Shown one piece after another: positions 1 through 8,604 of a DNA stretch of 16,472 nucleotides (the first letter of the stretch is position 1; the number at the start of each line of letters is the position of its first letter). The stretch is taken from NCBI GenBank assembly GCA_002352185.1, contig DEHY01000228.1, positions 1 through 16,472 on the forward strand. Direction: 5' to 3'. Below the pieces are notes generated by a model that saw nothing but the letters and a program-made list of their open reading frames with translations, did not search any database and had not been told where the DNA came from. Origin of the DNA: Competibacteraceae bacterium UBA2788 (GTDB lineage: Bacteria; Pseudomonadota; Gammaproteobacteria; Competibacterales; Competibacteraceae). A program made the translations under genes and the position numbers.

Positions 1-140
1 CAGAATATCTAGTGGAAATGATAAGCGTATCATATCGGGAAAGACCGGGACTTAACTAACATTCCTGCAAAGTGCGGCCATCTTCAGGCAGAAGCATGGC
101 CCGATGATATGCCCTGATTCGATGCTTATAAGAGGTTCTG
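1..140. other. Upstream non-coding region of the first gene
   Basis: No convincing gene is seen here. The stretch ends in the ribosome binding site AGAGG (131-135), five bases ahead of the ATG at 141. A small inverted repeat, ATGATA-AGCG-TATCAT, lies at 18-33. It could be an operator or a chance palindrome. I see no clear -35/-10 pair. Confidence 0.4.
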
Positions 141-2087
141 ATGCAGATATCCTGCGCGCCCCGCTCAGATTCGCTTACATTAAGCTTCATCCTACTAATG
201 ACGCTGACGGCGCAATTCATCCTAATGGCCGTAAGCTTTCCCATTTCCGATTTATTGACTGAAAAGCCTCTCCTATATATCGACAATGCAATGCATTGGT
301 ATCAGGTTCGGCTGGCTGTCGATCTTGCAGCTAGTGGAGTTGCTGCCGGCTATGATCCTTTCTTTGCCGCAGGTTATCTCGGTGGGGTTACTTACAATAT
401 CAGCGCAAGATTGCCAGCGCTCATTGCGGTCATTATTGGTCCGTCGGTTGATGTAGCCCTGCTGTGGAAGCTTTATGTATTCGGCCTGTCGCTGCTGGCT
501 CCTCTGTGTCCGCCGCTTGCAGCGAGAGTTCTGCGAGCAAGCCCTGTCTGCACGGCAGCCGTCGCGTTGCTGGGCTTGCTGCTATGGTGGACATGCTATT
601 TCCAATGGTTTTACACCGCAGGCATGGTCTCATTTGTTGCGGCATGTTATTTCAGCATGCTGTATGCAGCCTGGATGTGGCAGTATTTAATGGGAAAAGG
701 CAGTACAAGAACGCTATTGGGGCTCGGGTTCGCGGCGGGAGTGATCCTGTTCTTCCATCCCTGCTCTCCGATTCCCATCATTGCGGTGATTGCGTGGATG
801 ACGCTGCTCCATTGGCAAGACCTGCCGAAATGGCGCATAGGGGTGGTGCTGCTCGTCGTCCCAGCGATTAGTCTTTCTCTAAATGCGGTTTGGATCACCC
901 CAATCCTTTCGTCTGGAATGTACTGGGGAGACGTTCATACCAAGGAGATGCCACATCTAGGAGAGGTGGACTTAAATTTTCTTTGGCAGGAATTGCTCGG
1001 CAGATGGACGGGGCGCGTCTGGGGTTCTCGAATTTATCCGCCAATAGCAATCCTTGCTTTCCTCGGAGTGTTGGGCAGCGACTCTTCACAGTCTCGGCGC
1101 CTGTGGGCGAGTTGGTTACTGGCTGGAATCTCGGTGGAAATCCTTCGCAGTATAGGCGGAGATTTTTTTTGGATTGCCAGGATGGAGCCATACCGATTCT
1201 CGCCGGTGGGATATCTGCTGATGGTGGCGCCAGCAGGGCGCGGGCTTGAATGGGCGGCTTCGGCGGTCTACCGAGCGATAGCAGCCCGTCGCCGGTTGGC
1301 CGTATGCGCGGTGGTAGTGCTGCTTCTTGCCGCCTGCTTTGGATTCCTGATCCGTGATACCATGAGAGAGGTTCTCCCTGGCAACCACGCCCGTATCGGA
1401 CCGGCGCCCCCCTATGTTAGGGAAGTCGGACCAAAGTCGCGCTGGGTAATCGAGTGGATTAAATCGAACACCGATCAATCAGCACGCATTCTATTCGAGA
1501 CGGCACAAGGGCGCTTTCATGATGGAGCGCACATTGCCGGATATGTTGCCGATTTAGCCGACCGGGAGATGATAGGGGGAATCTACCCCCACCATCATTT
1601 TGCGGGATTCTGGGACGGGATGGTTTTCGGTCGTCCAATCAAGACACTGGAAACTGCAACCTTTCGCCATTATCTGGATTTATACAATATAGGGTGGATT
1701 ATTGCTTTCTCTCAGCCGTCACGCAACTATTTGGCCACAGCGCCAAACGTCAAGCTGGCGAGCGAGTTTGAGGGCCTCGCCGCCTACCATGTCAACCGAC
1801 CATTCAGCTTTTTTCATTTGGGTGACGGGCGTGTAACCGCTCGCCAGCATAACCGCATTGATCTGGACGGGCTGTCGGGCACAGAGGTAATTGTCCGGTA
1901 CCACTTTCTACCGGGTTTGAAATCGAGACCTGCGGCGCGAATTGAACCCGTGTTTCTGGAAGACGATCCGGTGCCATTCATTCGTATATTGAATCCACCG
2001 CAGAGTATCTCCATCTTTGTGGAAGGCTTGGCTCCTCGCTACGATTCCACGATCCAGAATCAGGTGTCGTCGAGAGTGAAGCCATAA
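141..2087 (+). CDS. Polytopic membrane protein, GT-C glycosyltransferase-like (PTPS-related family type)
   Basis: Encodes 648 aa. The first two thirds hold about ten hydrophobic segments (for example residues 12-33, 85-105, 135-160, 195-225 and 235-255). After the last helix (about 308-328) comes a soluble C-terminal part of roughly 300 residues, presumably periplasmic. The first outer loop holds YIDNAMHWYQ with Asp48, and then a GYDPFFAAGYLGG stretch. This layout is seen in GT-C enzymes and in the 'PTPS-related' membrane proteins, where an acidic residue in loop 1 is catalytic. Such proteins transfer a sugar from a polyprenyl-phosphate carrier. The start at 141 is supported by AGAGG five bases upstream. 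The gene uses more A/T-ending codons than its neighbours, which suggests recent transfer. It converges on the HAD-UbiA/transporter operon, leaving 58 bp between stop codons. The family is a resemblance judged by eye and the substrate is unknown. Confidence 0.6.
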   Translation: MQISCAPRSDSLTLSFILLMTLTAQFILMAVSFPISDLLTEKPLLYIDNAMHWYQVRLAVDLAASGVAAGYDPFFAAGYLGGVTYNISARLPALIAVIIGPSVDVALLWKLYVFGLSLLAPLCPPLAARVLRASPVCTAAVALLGLLLWWTCYFQWFYTAGMVSFVAACYFSMLYAAWMWQYLMGKGSTRTLLGLGFAAGVILFFHPCSPIPIIAVIAWMTLLHWQDLPKWRIGVVLLVVPAISLSLNAVWITPILSSGMYWGDVHTKEMPHLGEVDLNFLWQELLGRWTGRVWGSRIYPPIAILAFLGVLGSDSSQSRRLWASWLLAGISVEILRSIGGDFFWIARMEPYRFSPVGYLLMVAPAGRGLEWAASAVYRAIAARRRLAVCAVVVLLLAACFGFLIRDTMREVLPGNHARIGPAPPYVREVGPKSRWVIEWIKSNTDQSARILFETAQGRFHDGAHIAGYVADLADREMIGGIYPHHHFAGFWDGMVFGRPIKTLETATFRHYLDLYNIGWIIAFSQPSRNYLATAPNVKLASEFEGLAAYHVNRPFSFFHLGDGRVTARQHNRIDLDGLSGTEVIVRYHFLPGLKSRPAARIEPVFLEDDPVPFIRILNPPQSISIFVEGLAPRYDSTIQNQVSSRVKP

Positions 2088-2145
2088 CCATAATGGACGC
2101 AATGGCTTGGTGCCGGGAACCTGAAAATGTGTCTTGGGATTGCAG

Positions 2146-2517
2146 TTAGGAATGCGCCACCAGGACAACGCCTGCCACAATCAAAAACGTGCCTAGAATC
2201 CGTGAAAAAACCAGGCTTTCCCCTAAAAAACACCAGGCAAACGCCATCGTCAACACAAAACCCAACCCCACGAATGGATAAGCCTGACTGACATCCACCC
2301 GCGCCAATACGCCCAGCCATAGCAATGCGCCTGCGCCATAGAGGCTCAAACCGAGTAGCACAAACCCATTGCCCACTATAGCCCAAGCCGCCGCCATCCC
2401 TCCCGCCGTCATGGCGGACTGCATCTCAGAAGCGGACATGCCGTGCTTGAGGATAATTTGCGCCAGCGCCGAAATCGCTACGCTGATCAAGATCAAACCA
2501 ATAATCGGCCAACTCAT
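2146..2517 (-). CDS. Small four-helix DMT/SMR-type transporter (EamA-like; ArnE/ArnF-like), possible lipid-linked sugar flippase
   Basis: Encodes 123 aa with four transmembrane helices (about 3-23, 36-62, 68-93, 100-121). This is the size of SMR/ArnE/ArnF proteins and half of a full EamA transporter. Recognisable features are LAQIILK in helix 1, the SQAYPFVGLGFV segment at the start of helix 3, and GES before helix 4; these match the drug/metabolite transporter superfamily. The open frame runs 36 codons further upstream, but that part overlaps the preceding gene. The ATG at 2515-2517 is chosen because it starts the hydrophobic helix and has a TGAGGAA site overlapping the upstream stop codon. 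It lies 10 bp behind the HAD-UbiA gene, so the two are very likely co-transcribed and translationally coupled. Small transporters beside polyprenyl-phosphate sugar enzymes often flip the lipid-linked sugar across the inner membrane. That role is inferred here. Confidence 0.75.
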   Translation of the reverse strand: MSWPIIGLILISVAISALAQIILKHGMSASEMQSAMTAGGMAAAWAIVGNGFVLLGLSLYGAGALLWLGVLARVDVSQAYPFVGLGFVLTMAFAWCFLGESLVFSRILGTFLIVAGVVLVAHS

Positions 2518-2527
2518 GCGGAGTTCC

Positions 2528-3997
2528 TCAAGTAGCGGCAAAGGTAATCGCCGCCATTGCGGCAAACAAAATCCAACTGGCGCGGTCTTGCAGGCTGTAA
2601 ACCAGCGGATCATCGTGCATTTCACCCCGGACCGTTTTGATCCACAACCGGCTGATCCAGTACAGCATCAGCGGACAAAGCAGCCACAGCCAGCGGGGAT
2701 GCACGTAATGCGCAGTAGTCGCCGGGCTGTCAATAAACAGCGTCAGCACCATCACTGCCAGATAACCACTGGCAATTCCCATCGTGGCAAAAGCCGGGTA
2801 ATCGGCCACTCGGTAATCCCGTCCACGAGTAGCGGTTTGGGCCTGTTGCTGCATTGTGATCAGCTCCGCACAGCGCTTGACCAGCGCCAGACTGAGAAAC
2901 ACGAACATTGAGAACGCCAGCAGCCAGTTCGAGACCTCAACGCCAATCACCTCAGCGCCGGCGATAATACGCAAGGTGTACAGACCGGCCAGGCACAACA
3001 CGTCGAGCAGCATGAAGGCTTTGAAATGCAGCGAGTAGCTGACGGTCACAGCCAGGTAGAACACCAGAGTGGCGAGAAAACCCGTCGGCAGCAACGCTGT
3101 CAGGCCCAGCCCGGCTGCCAGCAATCCCACCATTAACCGGATGGCCTGCGGTGGCGAAATATCACCGGCCGCCAGCGGGCGCTTCGCTTTGCGCGGGTGG
3201 CTGCGGTCAGCTGGCAAATCGATCAGATCGTTGAGCAAGTAACTTGCGGAAGCGCACAGGCCGAATGCGATAAACGCCACCAGCACCGCGCTGATCGTCT
3301 GCCAATCGCCCCAAGTGTGTGAAGTCAACAGCGGTACAGCCAGCAGCAGGTTTTTCAGCCATTGATGGATACGGATGGCGCGCAGATAGACTTTGGGGCC
3401 ACGGGCGCGGTCGTCCAACACCTGCTCAACCGTACAACAACGCCGGGCTGCGGCCTCGACACCCGGTTCGGGGTTCACCACGATGGCGCACCGGGCCTGC
3501 CGCCAGATGCTCAGGTCGGGGCGGGCGTTGCCGGCGTAGTCAAATGGCTGGCCGTTGCAATGGGCGAGAATGGCGTCAAGTTTGCGCGGGCCGGCGAGAT
3601 TGCGGGTGTCGTCGCTGGTCAGCACCCCGTCAAACAGGGCGATATGATCAGCGATAGCCTGAACATGGCGGAGATTTGAGGCGCTGGCGAGAAACAGCGG
3701 ACGCCCACGGGCGGCTTCAGCGCGGAGGACATTCAGCAGGGATTGATGGAACGGCAACTCTGCCGGATCAATTTCAACCCGGCGCGCGATTTCAGCTTTA
3801 AGGCGCGCTTTGCCTCCCGCCAGCCAGAATAACAGCGCAAACAGATATCCGAGGTTGCACCGTAACAGCCGTATCGCACCTTCAACCAGCAGATCGCTTT
3901 TGACCAGTGTGCCGTCCAAATCAACGTAGAGGGGAATCGTATCATTCTGATGACCCCCAACATCCTCCAGAACCGGCGTTGCGTTACTGGCTGTCAT
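2528..3997 (-). CDS. HAD phosphatase - UbiA prenyltransferase fusion, DPPR synthase-like
   Basis: Encodes 489 aa in two parts. Residues 20-200 form a HAD-type hydrolase with motif I YVDLDGT (Asp26, Asp28), a motif II-like LASAS (103-107) and a late acidic/Asn region (YAGNARPD, 154-161). Residues 203-489 are a UbiA-type integral membrane transferase with about eight helices. The first Asp-rich motif NDLIDLPAD (256-264) is followed by HPRK and RPLAAG. The second conserved block is YSLHFK...LD..., then LRIIAG (321-347). This combination is typical of decaprenyl-phosphate phosphoribosyltransferase (mycobacterial Rv3806c type) rather than of UbiA or heme O synthase. The expected reaction is transfer of phosphoribose from PRPP to a polyprenyl phosphate. 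The HAD part could then remove the 5-phosphate. The ATG at 3997 is chosen because the upstream extension of the frame overlaps glnK. The gene forms an operon with the small transporter. Confidence 0.8.
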   Translation of the reverse strand: MTASNATPVLEDVGGHQNDTIPLYVDLDGTLVKSDLLVEGAIRLLRCNLGYLFALLFWLAGGKARLKAEIARRVEIDPAELPFHQSLLNVLRAEAARGRPLFLASASNLRHVQAIADHIALFDGVLTSDDTRNLAGPRKLDAILAHCNGQPFDYAGNARPDLSIWRQARCAIVVNPEPGVEAAARRCCTVEQVLDDRARGPKVYLRAIRIHQWLKNLLLAVPLLTSHTWGDWQTISAVLVAFIAFGLCASASYLLNDLIDLPADRSHPRKAKRPLAAGDISPPQAIRLMVGLLAAGLGLTALLPTGFLATLVFYLAVTVSYSLHFKAFMLLDVLCLAGLYTLRIIAGAEVIGVEVSNWLLAFSMFVFLSLALVKRCAELITMQQQAQTATRGRDYRVADYPAFATMGIASGYLAVMVLTLFIDSPATTAHYVHPRWLWLLCPLMLYWISRLWIKTVRGEMHDDPLVYSLQDRASWILFAAMAAITFAAT

Positions 3998-4047
3998 CGC
4001 TGACGAAATCCCCAATATGTTGTGCTTATGAAAAAATCTAGCGGACG

Positions 4048-4085
4048 AAAAAAGGGCGGAGCTACGAGTTGCAGCTTCGCCCTTT
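4048..4085 (-). terminator. Intrinsic terminator of the glnK-amtB-glnK cluster
   Basis: An 8-bp perfect stem (AAAGGGCG/CGCCCTTT) is extended by an inner AGCT/AGCT pairing across one mismatch and closes a 9-nt loop. Read on the minus strand it is followed by six T residues (complement of 4048-4053). It sits about 20 bp after the stop of the last PII gene and before the HAD-UbiA gene, so it separates the two minus-strand units. Confidence 0.85.
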
Positions 4086-4106
4086 CCGATGCGCCTCCCG
4101 GCACGG

Positions 4107-4454
<348 letters not shown>

Positions 4455-4524
4455 CTAGCGTTCGCCTAACCTGAAAAACATGCGGGAATATAACCGAAAT
4501 CCACGGCTGCACGCGATGTTGAAC

Positions 4525-4553
4525 GGACACCGGGATTTTTGCGCCCGGCGTCC
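4525..4553 (-). other. Stable hairpin between amtB and the second PII gene
   Basis: A 10-bp stem with one mismatch at DNA level (a G-U pair in the minus-strand transcript) joins GGACGCCGGG and CCCGGTGTCC around a 9-nt loop. No T-run follows, so it is unlikely to be a full terminator. An mRNA-stabilising or attenuating element that sets different levels of AmtB and the downstream PII is plausible. Confidence 0.55.
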
Positions 4554-4568
4554 GCCTGCCATTGACCA

Positions 4569-5930
4569 TTACAGGCTGTAACCACGCTCGTCGTGCAGTG
4601 CGAGATCCAGACCTTCGGTTTCCTGCTCCTCCTTGACCCGCAACCCGATCACCACATCCACGATTTTCAGAATGACAAAGCTCAGGATGCCGGAATACAC
4701 CACGGTAAACAGCACACCCTTGGTTTGAACCCACAATTGGCTGCCGATAGTCATGCCCTCGGCCAGGCCTTTACCACCCAGGCTGACATCAACGCACAGG
4801 CCCGTCAGGATTGCGCCGATAATGCCGCCGATGCAGTGGACCCCAAATACGTCGAGCGAGTCGTCATAGCCCAGCGCCCGCTTGAGTTTGGTGGCGGACA
4901 GGAAGCAGATCACGCCGGATGCCAGACCAATCAGCAACGCCCCCATCGGACCGGCGGTGCCCGATGCCGGTGTAATCGCCACCAGACCGGCCACCGCGCC
5001 GGAGGCGATGCCCAGCACACTGGGTTTGCCATGAGCCAGCCACTCCGCAAACATCCAGCTGAGCGCCGCCATGGCCGTCGCAATCTGGGTCACCGCCATT
5101 GCCATGCCTGCGTTGGCGTCAGCCGCCACCGCACTGCCGGCGTTGAACCCAAACCAGCCGACCCACAGCATGGCCGCGCCCATGATGGTGAAGTTCAGAT
5201 TGTGCGGCGGCATGGCGGTGGTCGGATAACCCCGGCGCTTGCCCAGCACCAGACAGGCGACCAGACCCGCAATACCGGCATTGATATGCACCACGGTGCC
5301 GCCAGCGAAGTCCAGTACGCCCCAATCCCACATCAACGCGCCGTTGCCGCTCCAGACCATGTGCGCGATAGGAGCATAAACGATGGTAAACCAGAGGGTC
5401 ATGAAGAGTAGCAGCGCGGAGAATTTCATTCGCTCGGCGAAGGCGCCGACGATCAGCGCTGGAGTGATGATGGCGAATGTCATCTGATAGGTCATAAACA
5501 CCGTTTCCGGGATGGTCAGGGTCAGGCTCTCGCGGGTCACTCCGTTGAGAAACGCCTTACCTAAACCACCGACAAAGGTGTAAAGATTGACCGCTTCCTT
5601 GGTCATGCCGGCCGTATCGAACGCCATGCTGTAGCCATAAAGGGCCCACAGCACCGTCATCAGCGCGGTAATGGCAAAACATTGCATCATGACGGACAAC
5701 ACGTTCTTGGCGCGCACCATGCCAGCGTAGAACAGCGACAGGCCGGGAATGGTCATGAACAGCACCAGTGCGGTCGATGTCAGCATCCAGGCGGTATCGC
5801 CGGAATTCAGGGTGGGGGTCGCAGCGGCTGCCGCTGCCGCCGTTTCCTCGGCCAGCGCCAGCGTCGGCGTCAGTATTCCCGGCAGCAAGAGCAGGCTACT
5901 ATTTTTGGCTGCTTGCATCGTTCTACTCAT
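4569..5930 (-). CDS. amtB: Ammonium transporter AmtB
   Basis: Encodes 453 aa. A signal peptide (residues 1-27, ending TLALA before EE) and an Ala-rich linker precede eleven helices, as in proteobacterial AmtB. The twin pore histidines are visible as His215 (DFAGGTVVHINAG) and His365 (VFGVHCIGG), with Asp207 eight residues before the first. The PETVFMTYQMTFAIITPALIVGAFAERM block carries the outer gate region. The C-terminal tail GLRVKEEQETEGLDLALHDE is the conserved cytoplasmic segment contacted by GlnK. Three in-frame ATGs exist (5978, 5930, 5918). The one at 5930 is preferred because GGAG (complement of 5941-5944) lies 10 bases before it and it gives a normal signal peptide. The protein conducts NH4+/NH3 across the inner membrane. 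PII genes lie on both sides in the same orientation. Confidence 0.96.
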   Translation of the reverse strand: MSRTMQAAKNSSLLLLPGILTPTLALAEETAAAAAAATPTLNSGDTAWMLTSTALVLFMTIPGLSLFYAGMVRAKNVLSVMMQCFAITALMTVLWALYGYSMAFDTAGMTKEAVNLYTFVGGLGKAFLNGVTRESLTLTIPETVFMTYQMTFAIITPALIVGAFAERMKFSALLLFMTLWFTIVYAPIAHMVWSGNGALMWDWGVLDFAGGTVVHINAGIAGLVACLVLGKRRGYPTTAMPPHNLNFTIMGAAMLWVGWFGFNAGSAVAADANAGMAMAVTQIATAMAALSWMFAEWLAHGKPSVLGIASGAVAGLVAITPASGTAGPMGALLIGLASGVICFLSATKLKRALGYDDSLDVFGVHCIGGIIGAILTGLCVDVSLGGKGLAEGMTIGSQLWVQTKGVLFTVVYSGILSFVILKIVDVVIGLRVKEEQETEGLDLALHDERGYSL

Positions 5931-5985
5931 CAGCAGGGTTCTCCAGGGTTTCGCATACACGGTTGGGATATCGAACAATCAGTCG

Positions 5986-6489
<504 letters not shown>

Positions 6490-6611
6490 TCATTAGCCCA
6501 TGGGATGCATACTCGAACGTGTGACCACGATTTCGCACTGTTTTGATGCAACCCAATTGGGCGCACAAATTGCCAAAATCCCGTTAAACTGAATGGGAAC
6601 CTTACTCTCCT

Positions 6612-6615
6612 GGAG
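6612..6615 (+). promoter_or_regulatory. Ribosome binding site deciding the ubiK start
   Basis: GGAG lies only 2 bases before the first in-frame ATG (6618) but 8 bases before the second (6624). This favours the second ATG, which also matches the MIDPK start of UbiK/YqiC proteins. Confidence 0.7.
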
Positions 6616-6623
6616 AAATGGCA

Positions 6624-6926
6624 ATGATTGACCCCAAGGCTTTCGATGATTTGGCCAAGCGTTTCGCGGAAGCGGTGCCGCCCAGCTTTCGCCAGTTCCA
6701 GACGGAAATGGAAAAAAACGTTCATGCAGCGCTGCAAGCGGCGTTCACCAAACTGGAACTGGTGACGCGCGAGGAATTTGATGTGCAGCAGGCGGTGCTG
6801 GCCCGCACCCGCGCCAAGCTGGATGAGCTGGAAAAACAGGTCGCGGAACTGGAAGTGAAGGTCGCCGGCGGCAAGCGGCGCAAGAGTGCGGATAAACCGG
6901 CTGAACCGGACGATAGCGAGATCTGA
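6624..6926 (+). CDS. ubiK: Ubiquinone biosynthesis accessory factor UbiK (YqiC family)
   Basis: Encodes 100 aa, the usual size of the family. It begins MIDPKAF like E. coli YqiC. The conserved centre is KLELVTREEFDVQQAVLART, followed by a C-terminal coiled coil (about residues 55-80) and a charged tail of KRRK and acidic residues. UbiK helps the late, O2-dependent steps of ubiquinone synthesis by binding UbiJ and lipids at the membrane. The family was earlier described as a membrane-fusogenic protein. The ATG at 6618 would add two residues (MA) and is less well spaced from the GGAG site. It is transcribed away from glnK and towards comM; 110 bp separate it from comM, with only small hairpins and no T-run, so read-through is possible. 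Confidence 0.93.
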   Translation: MIDPKAFDDLAKRFAEAVPPSFRQFQTEMEKNVHAALQAAFTKLELVTREEFDVQQAVLARTRAKLDELEKQVAELEVKVAGGKRRKSADKPAEPDDSEI

Positions 6927-7036
6927 GGCCGCAACCGACGCACTAAAAAAGTGCAGAATGACTTTCGCGAGGACCGGTTGGCGGTTAGAGAAACCGGCCA
7001 TGCCGTGAAATCCCTTCCTCCGCTCGTGGAACTTTC

Positions 7037-8548
7037 ATGTCGCTTGCCATTGTTTACACCCGCGCTCAAGTGGGCATTGACGCTCCATTGGTGAGCGTGG
7101 AAGTTCATCTGTCTGGCGGCCTGCCGGGGTTGTTCATCGTCGGGCTGCCGGAAGCGGCGGTAAAGGAAAGCAAGGATCGGGTGCGCGGCGCGATTCAGAA
7201 CAGCCAGTTTGAATTTCCCACCCGCCGCATCACCATCAATCTGGCGCCAGCCGACTTGCCCAAGGAAGGTGGCCGCTTCGACCTGCCGATTGCGCTCGGC
7301 ATCCTGGCCGCATCAGGCCAAATCAACCGCGAACGGCTGGCGCAGTATGAATTTTTTGGCGAACTGGCGCTGGGTGGCGAGTTGCGCGGGATTCGCGGCG
7401 TATTGCCGGCGACCCTGGCTTGCCGCGACGCCGGGCGCACCTTGCTGGTGCCCCGCGATAACGCTGGAGAAGCGCTGCTGGTCAGCGGCGTCAAGGTGCT
7501 GGGCGCAGGACATTTGCTGGAGGTCTGTCGGCAACTGGCGACCGGATCCGCCCTGCAACCGCCGGCGGTCCAGCCGCCTCCCGCAATGGAGGCCCTGCTG
7601 GAACGGGATTTGGGCGATGTGCGCGGCCAGCATCACGCCAAGCGCGCTTTGGAAATCGCCGCCGCCGGCGGCCATAACCTGCTGCTGATTGGCCCGCCCG
7701 GCACCGGCAAGACCATGCTCGCCAGCCGACTGCCCGGCATCATGCCGCCGTTGACCGAAGTGGAAGCGCTGGAAACCGCTGCGATTGCTTCGATCAGCGC
7801 GCAAGGACTGGACTTGAGGCAATGGGGCGTCCGCCCGTTTCGCGCCCCGCATCACACGGCTTCGGGAGTCGCCCTGGTTGGCGGCGGCGGCCAGCCCCGG
7901 CCCGGCGAAATTTCACTGGCTCATCATGGCGTGCTGTTTCTGGATGAGCTGCCGGAATACGACCGACGGGTGCTGGAAGTGCTGCGCGAGCCGCTGGAAT
8001 CGGGGCGGATCACCATTTCCCGCGCTGCGCGTCAGGCGGATTTTCCGGCAAGATTCCAGTTGGTGGCCGCGATGAATCCCTGTCCCTGCGGCTACTTGGG
8101 AGACGCTGAACGGCGTTGCGCCTGCGGGCAGGAACAGGTGCGCCGCTACCGGGCGCGGGTGTCAGGGCCACTGGTGGATCGGATTGATTTGCACATCGAG
8201 GTGCCGCGACTGGCGCATCGGGTGTTGCGCGGCGATGTCGCGGAGGAGAGCAGCGCTACGGTGCGCATCCGGGTTTGCGCCGCCCGCGACCGGCAGTTGC
8301 AGCGCGCCGGCAAGCCGAACAGCGTGATGAATACCCGCGAAATCGAGCGTCATTGCACGTTGAGCGAGGCCGATCACCGGCTGCTGGAACATGCGCTGGA
8401 ACGGCTGGGGTTGTCGCCGCGCGCTTATCACCGGATTTTGAAGGTATCGCGGACCATTGCCGATCTGGCCGGCAGCGAAACCATCAGGACGCCGCATCTG
8501 ACCGAAGCCATCAGTTATCGCGCCCTGGATCGGGCGCAGGCGCGTTAG
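7037..8548 (+). CDS. comM: ComM/YifB family Mg-chelatase-like AAA+ ATPase
   Basis: Encodes 503 aa, full length for the family. The N-terminal domain (1-170) is the YifB/ChlI-associated fold, starting SLAIVYTRAQVGIDAPLV and containing the GLP and KESKDRVR motifs. The AAA+ core follows with Walker A GPPGTGKT (219-226), Walker B VLFLDE (299-304), and a sensor region ending MNPCPCG. An inserted Cys cluster (Cys349, Cys351, Cys361, Cys363) could bind zinc. The C-terminal Mg-chelatase lid ends in the SRTIADLAGS segment. In Vibrio and related bacteria ComM is a hexameric helicase that drives branch migration while natural-transformation DNA is integrated. Many non-competent bacteria also carry it. 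The ribosome binding site is weak (GTGGAA). A terminator directly follows the stop codon. Confidence 0.95.
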   Translation: MSLAIVYTRAQVGIDAPLVSVEVHLSGGLPGLFIVGLPEAAVKESKDRVRGAIQNSQFEFPTRRITINLAPADLPKEGGRFDLPIALGILAASGQINRERLAQYEFFGELALGGELRGIRGVLPATLACRDAGRTLLVPRDNAGEALLVSGVKVLGAGHLLEVCRQLATGSALQPPAVQPPPAMEALLERDLGDVRGQHHAKRALEIAAAGGHNLLLIGPPGTGKTMLASRLPGIMPPLTEVEALETAAIASISAQGLDLRQWGVRPFRAPHHTASGVALVGGGGQPRPGEISLAHHGVLFLDELPEYDRRVLEVLREPLESGRITISRAARQADFPARFQLVAAMNPCPCGYLGDAERRCACGQEQVRRYRARVSGPLVDRIDLHIEVPRLAHRVLRGDVAEESSATVRIRVCAARDRQLQRAGKPNSVMNTREIERHCTLSEADHRLLEHALERLGLSPRAYHRILKVSRTIADLAGSETIRTPHLTEAISYRALDRAQAR

Positions 8549-8590
8549 GATCGGCGTCCACCTTGCTTCTTCCCGATCCGCCCTTTTTTT
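8548..8590 (+). terminator. Intrinsic terminator after comM
   Basis: GGATCGG (8548-8554, starting in the comM stop codon) pairs perfectly with CCGATCC (8573-8579). GCCC and then seven T residues (8584-8590) follow. The loop is long (18 nt), but the stem plus T-run is typical of Rho-independent termination. Confidence 0.7.
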
Positions 8591-8604
8591 ATGAGTGTCC
8601 TCCC

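Noticed and set aside
4544..4562. Second sigma-54 promoter upstream of the downstream PII gene (TGGCAG...)
   Set aside because: The -12 GC is one base out of register and the -24 hexamer is imperfect; the spacing is strict for this promoter class.
4593..5411. Plus-strand open frame of 272 codons opposite amtB
   Set aside because: Composition is typical of an antisense shadow (His, Gln, Arg rich), and AmtB on the other strand is fully conserved.
6546..6564. NtrC enhancer site
   Set aside because: The core CCCAATTGGG is a perfect palindrome, but the outer TGC/GCA halves are off-register with the known consensus. It is kept only as a weak candidate within the intergenic entry.
6940..6997. Two small hairpins between ubiK and comM (GCACT/AGTGC and CCGGTT/AACCGG)
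   Set aside because: Stems are only 5 and 6 bp and neither is followed by a T-run, so they are not supported as terminators.
8275..8604. Upstream extension of the secreted-protein frame through comM
   Set aside because: It overlaps conserved comM sequence in another frame and crosses the comM terminator. The signal peptide begins after 8605.
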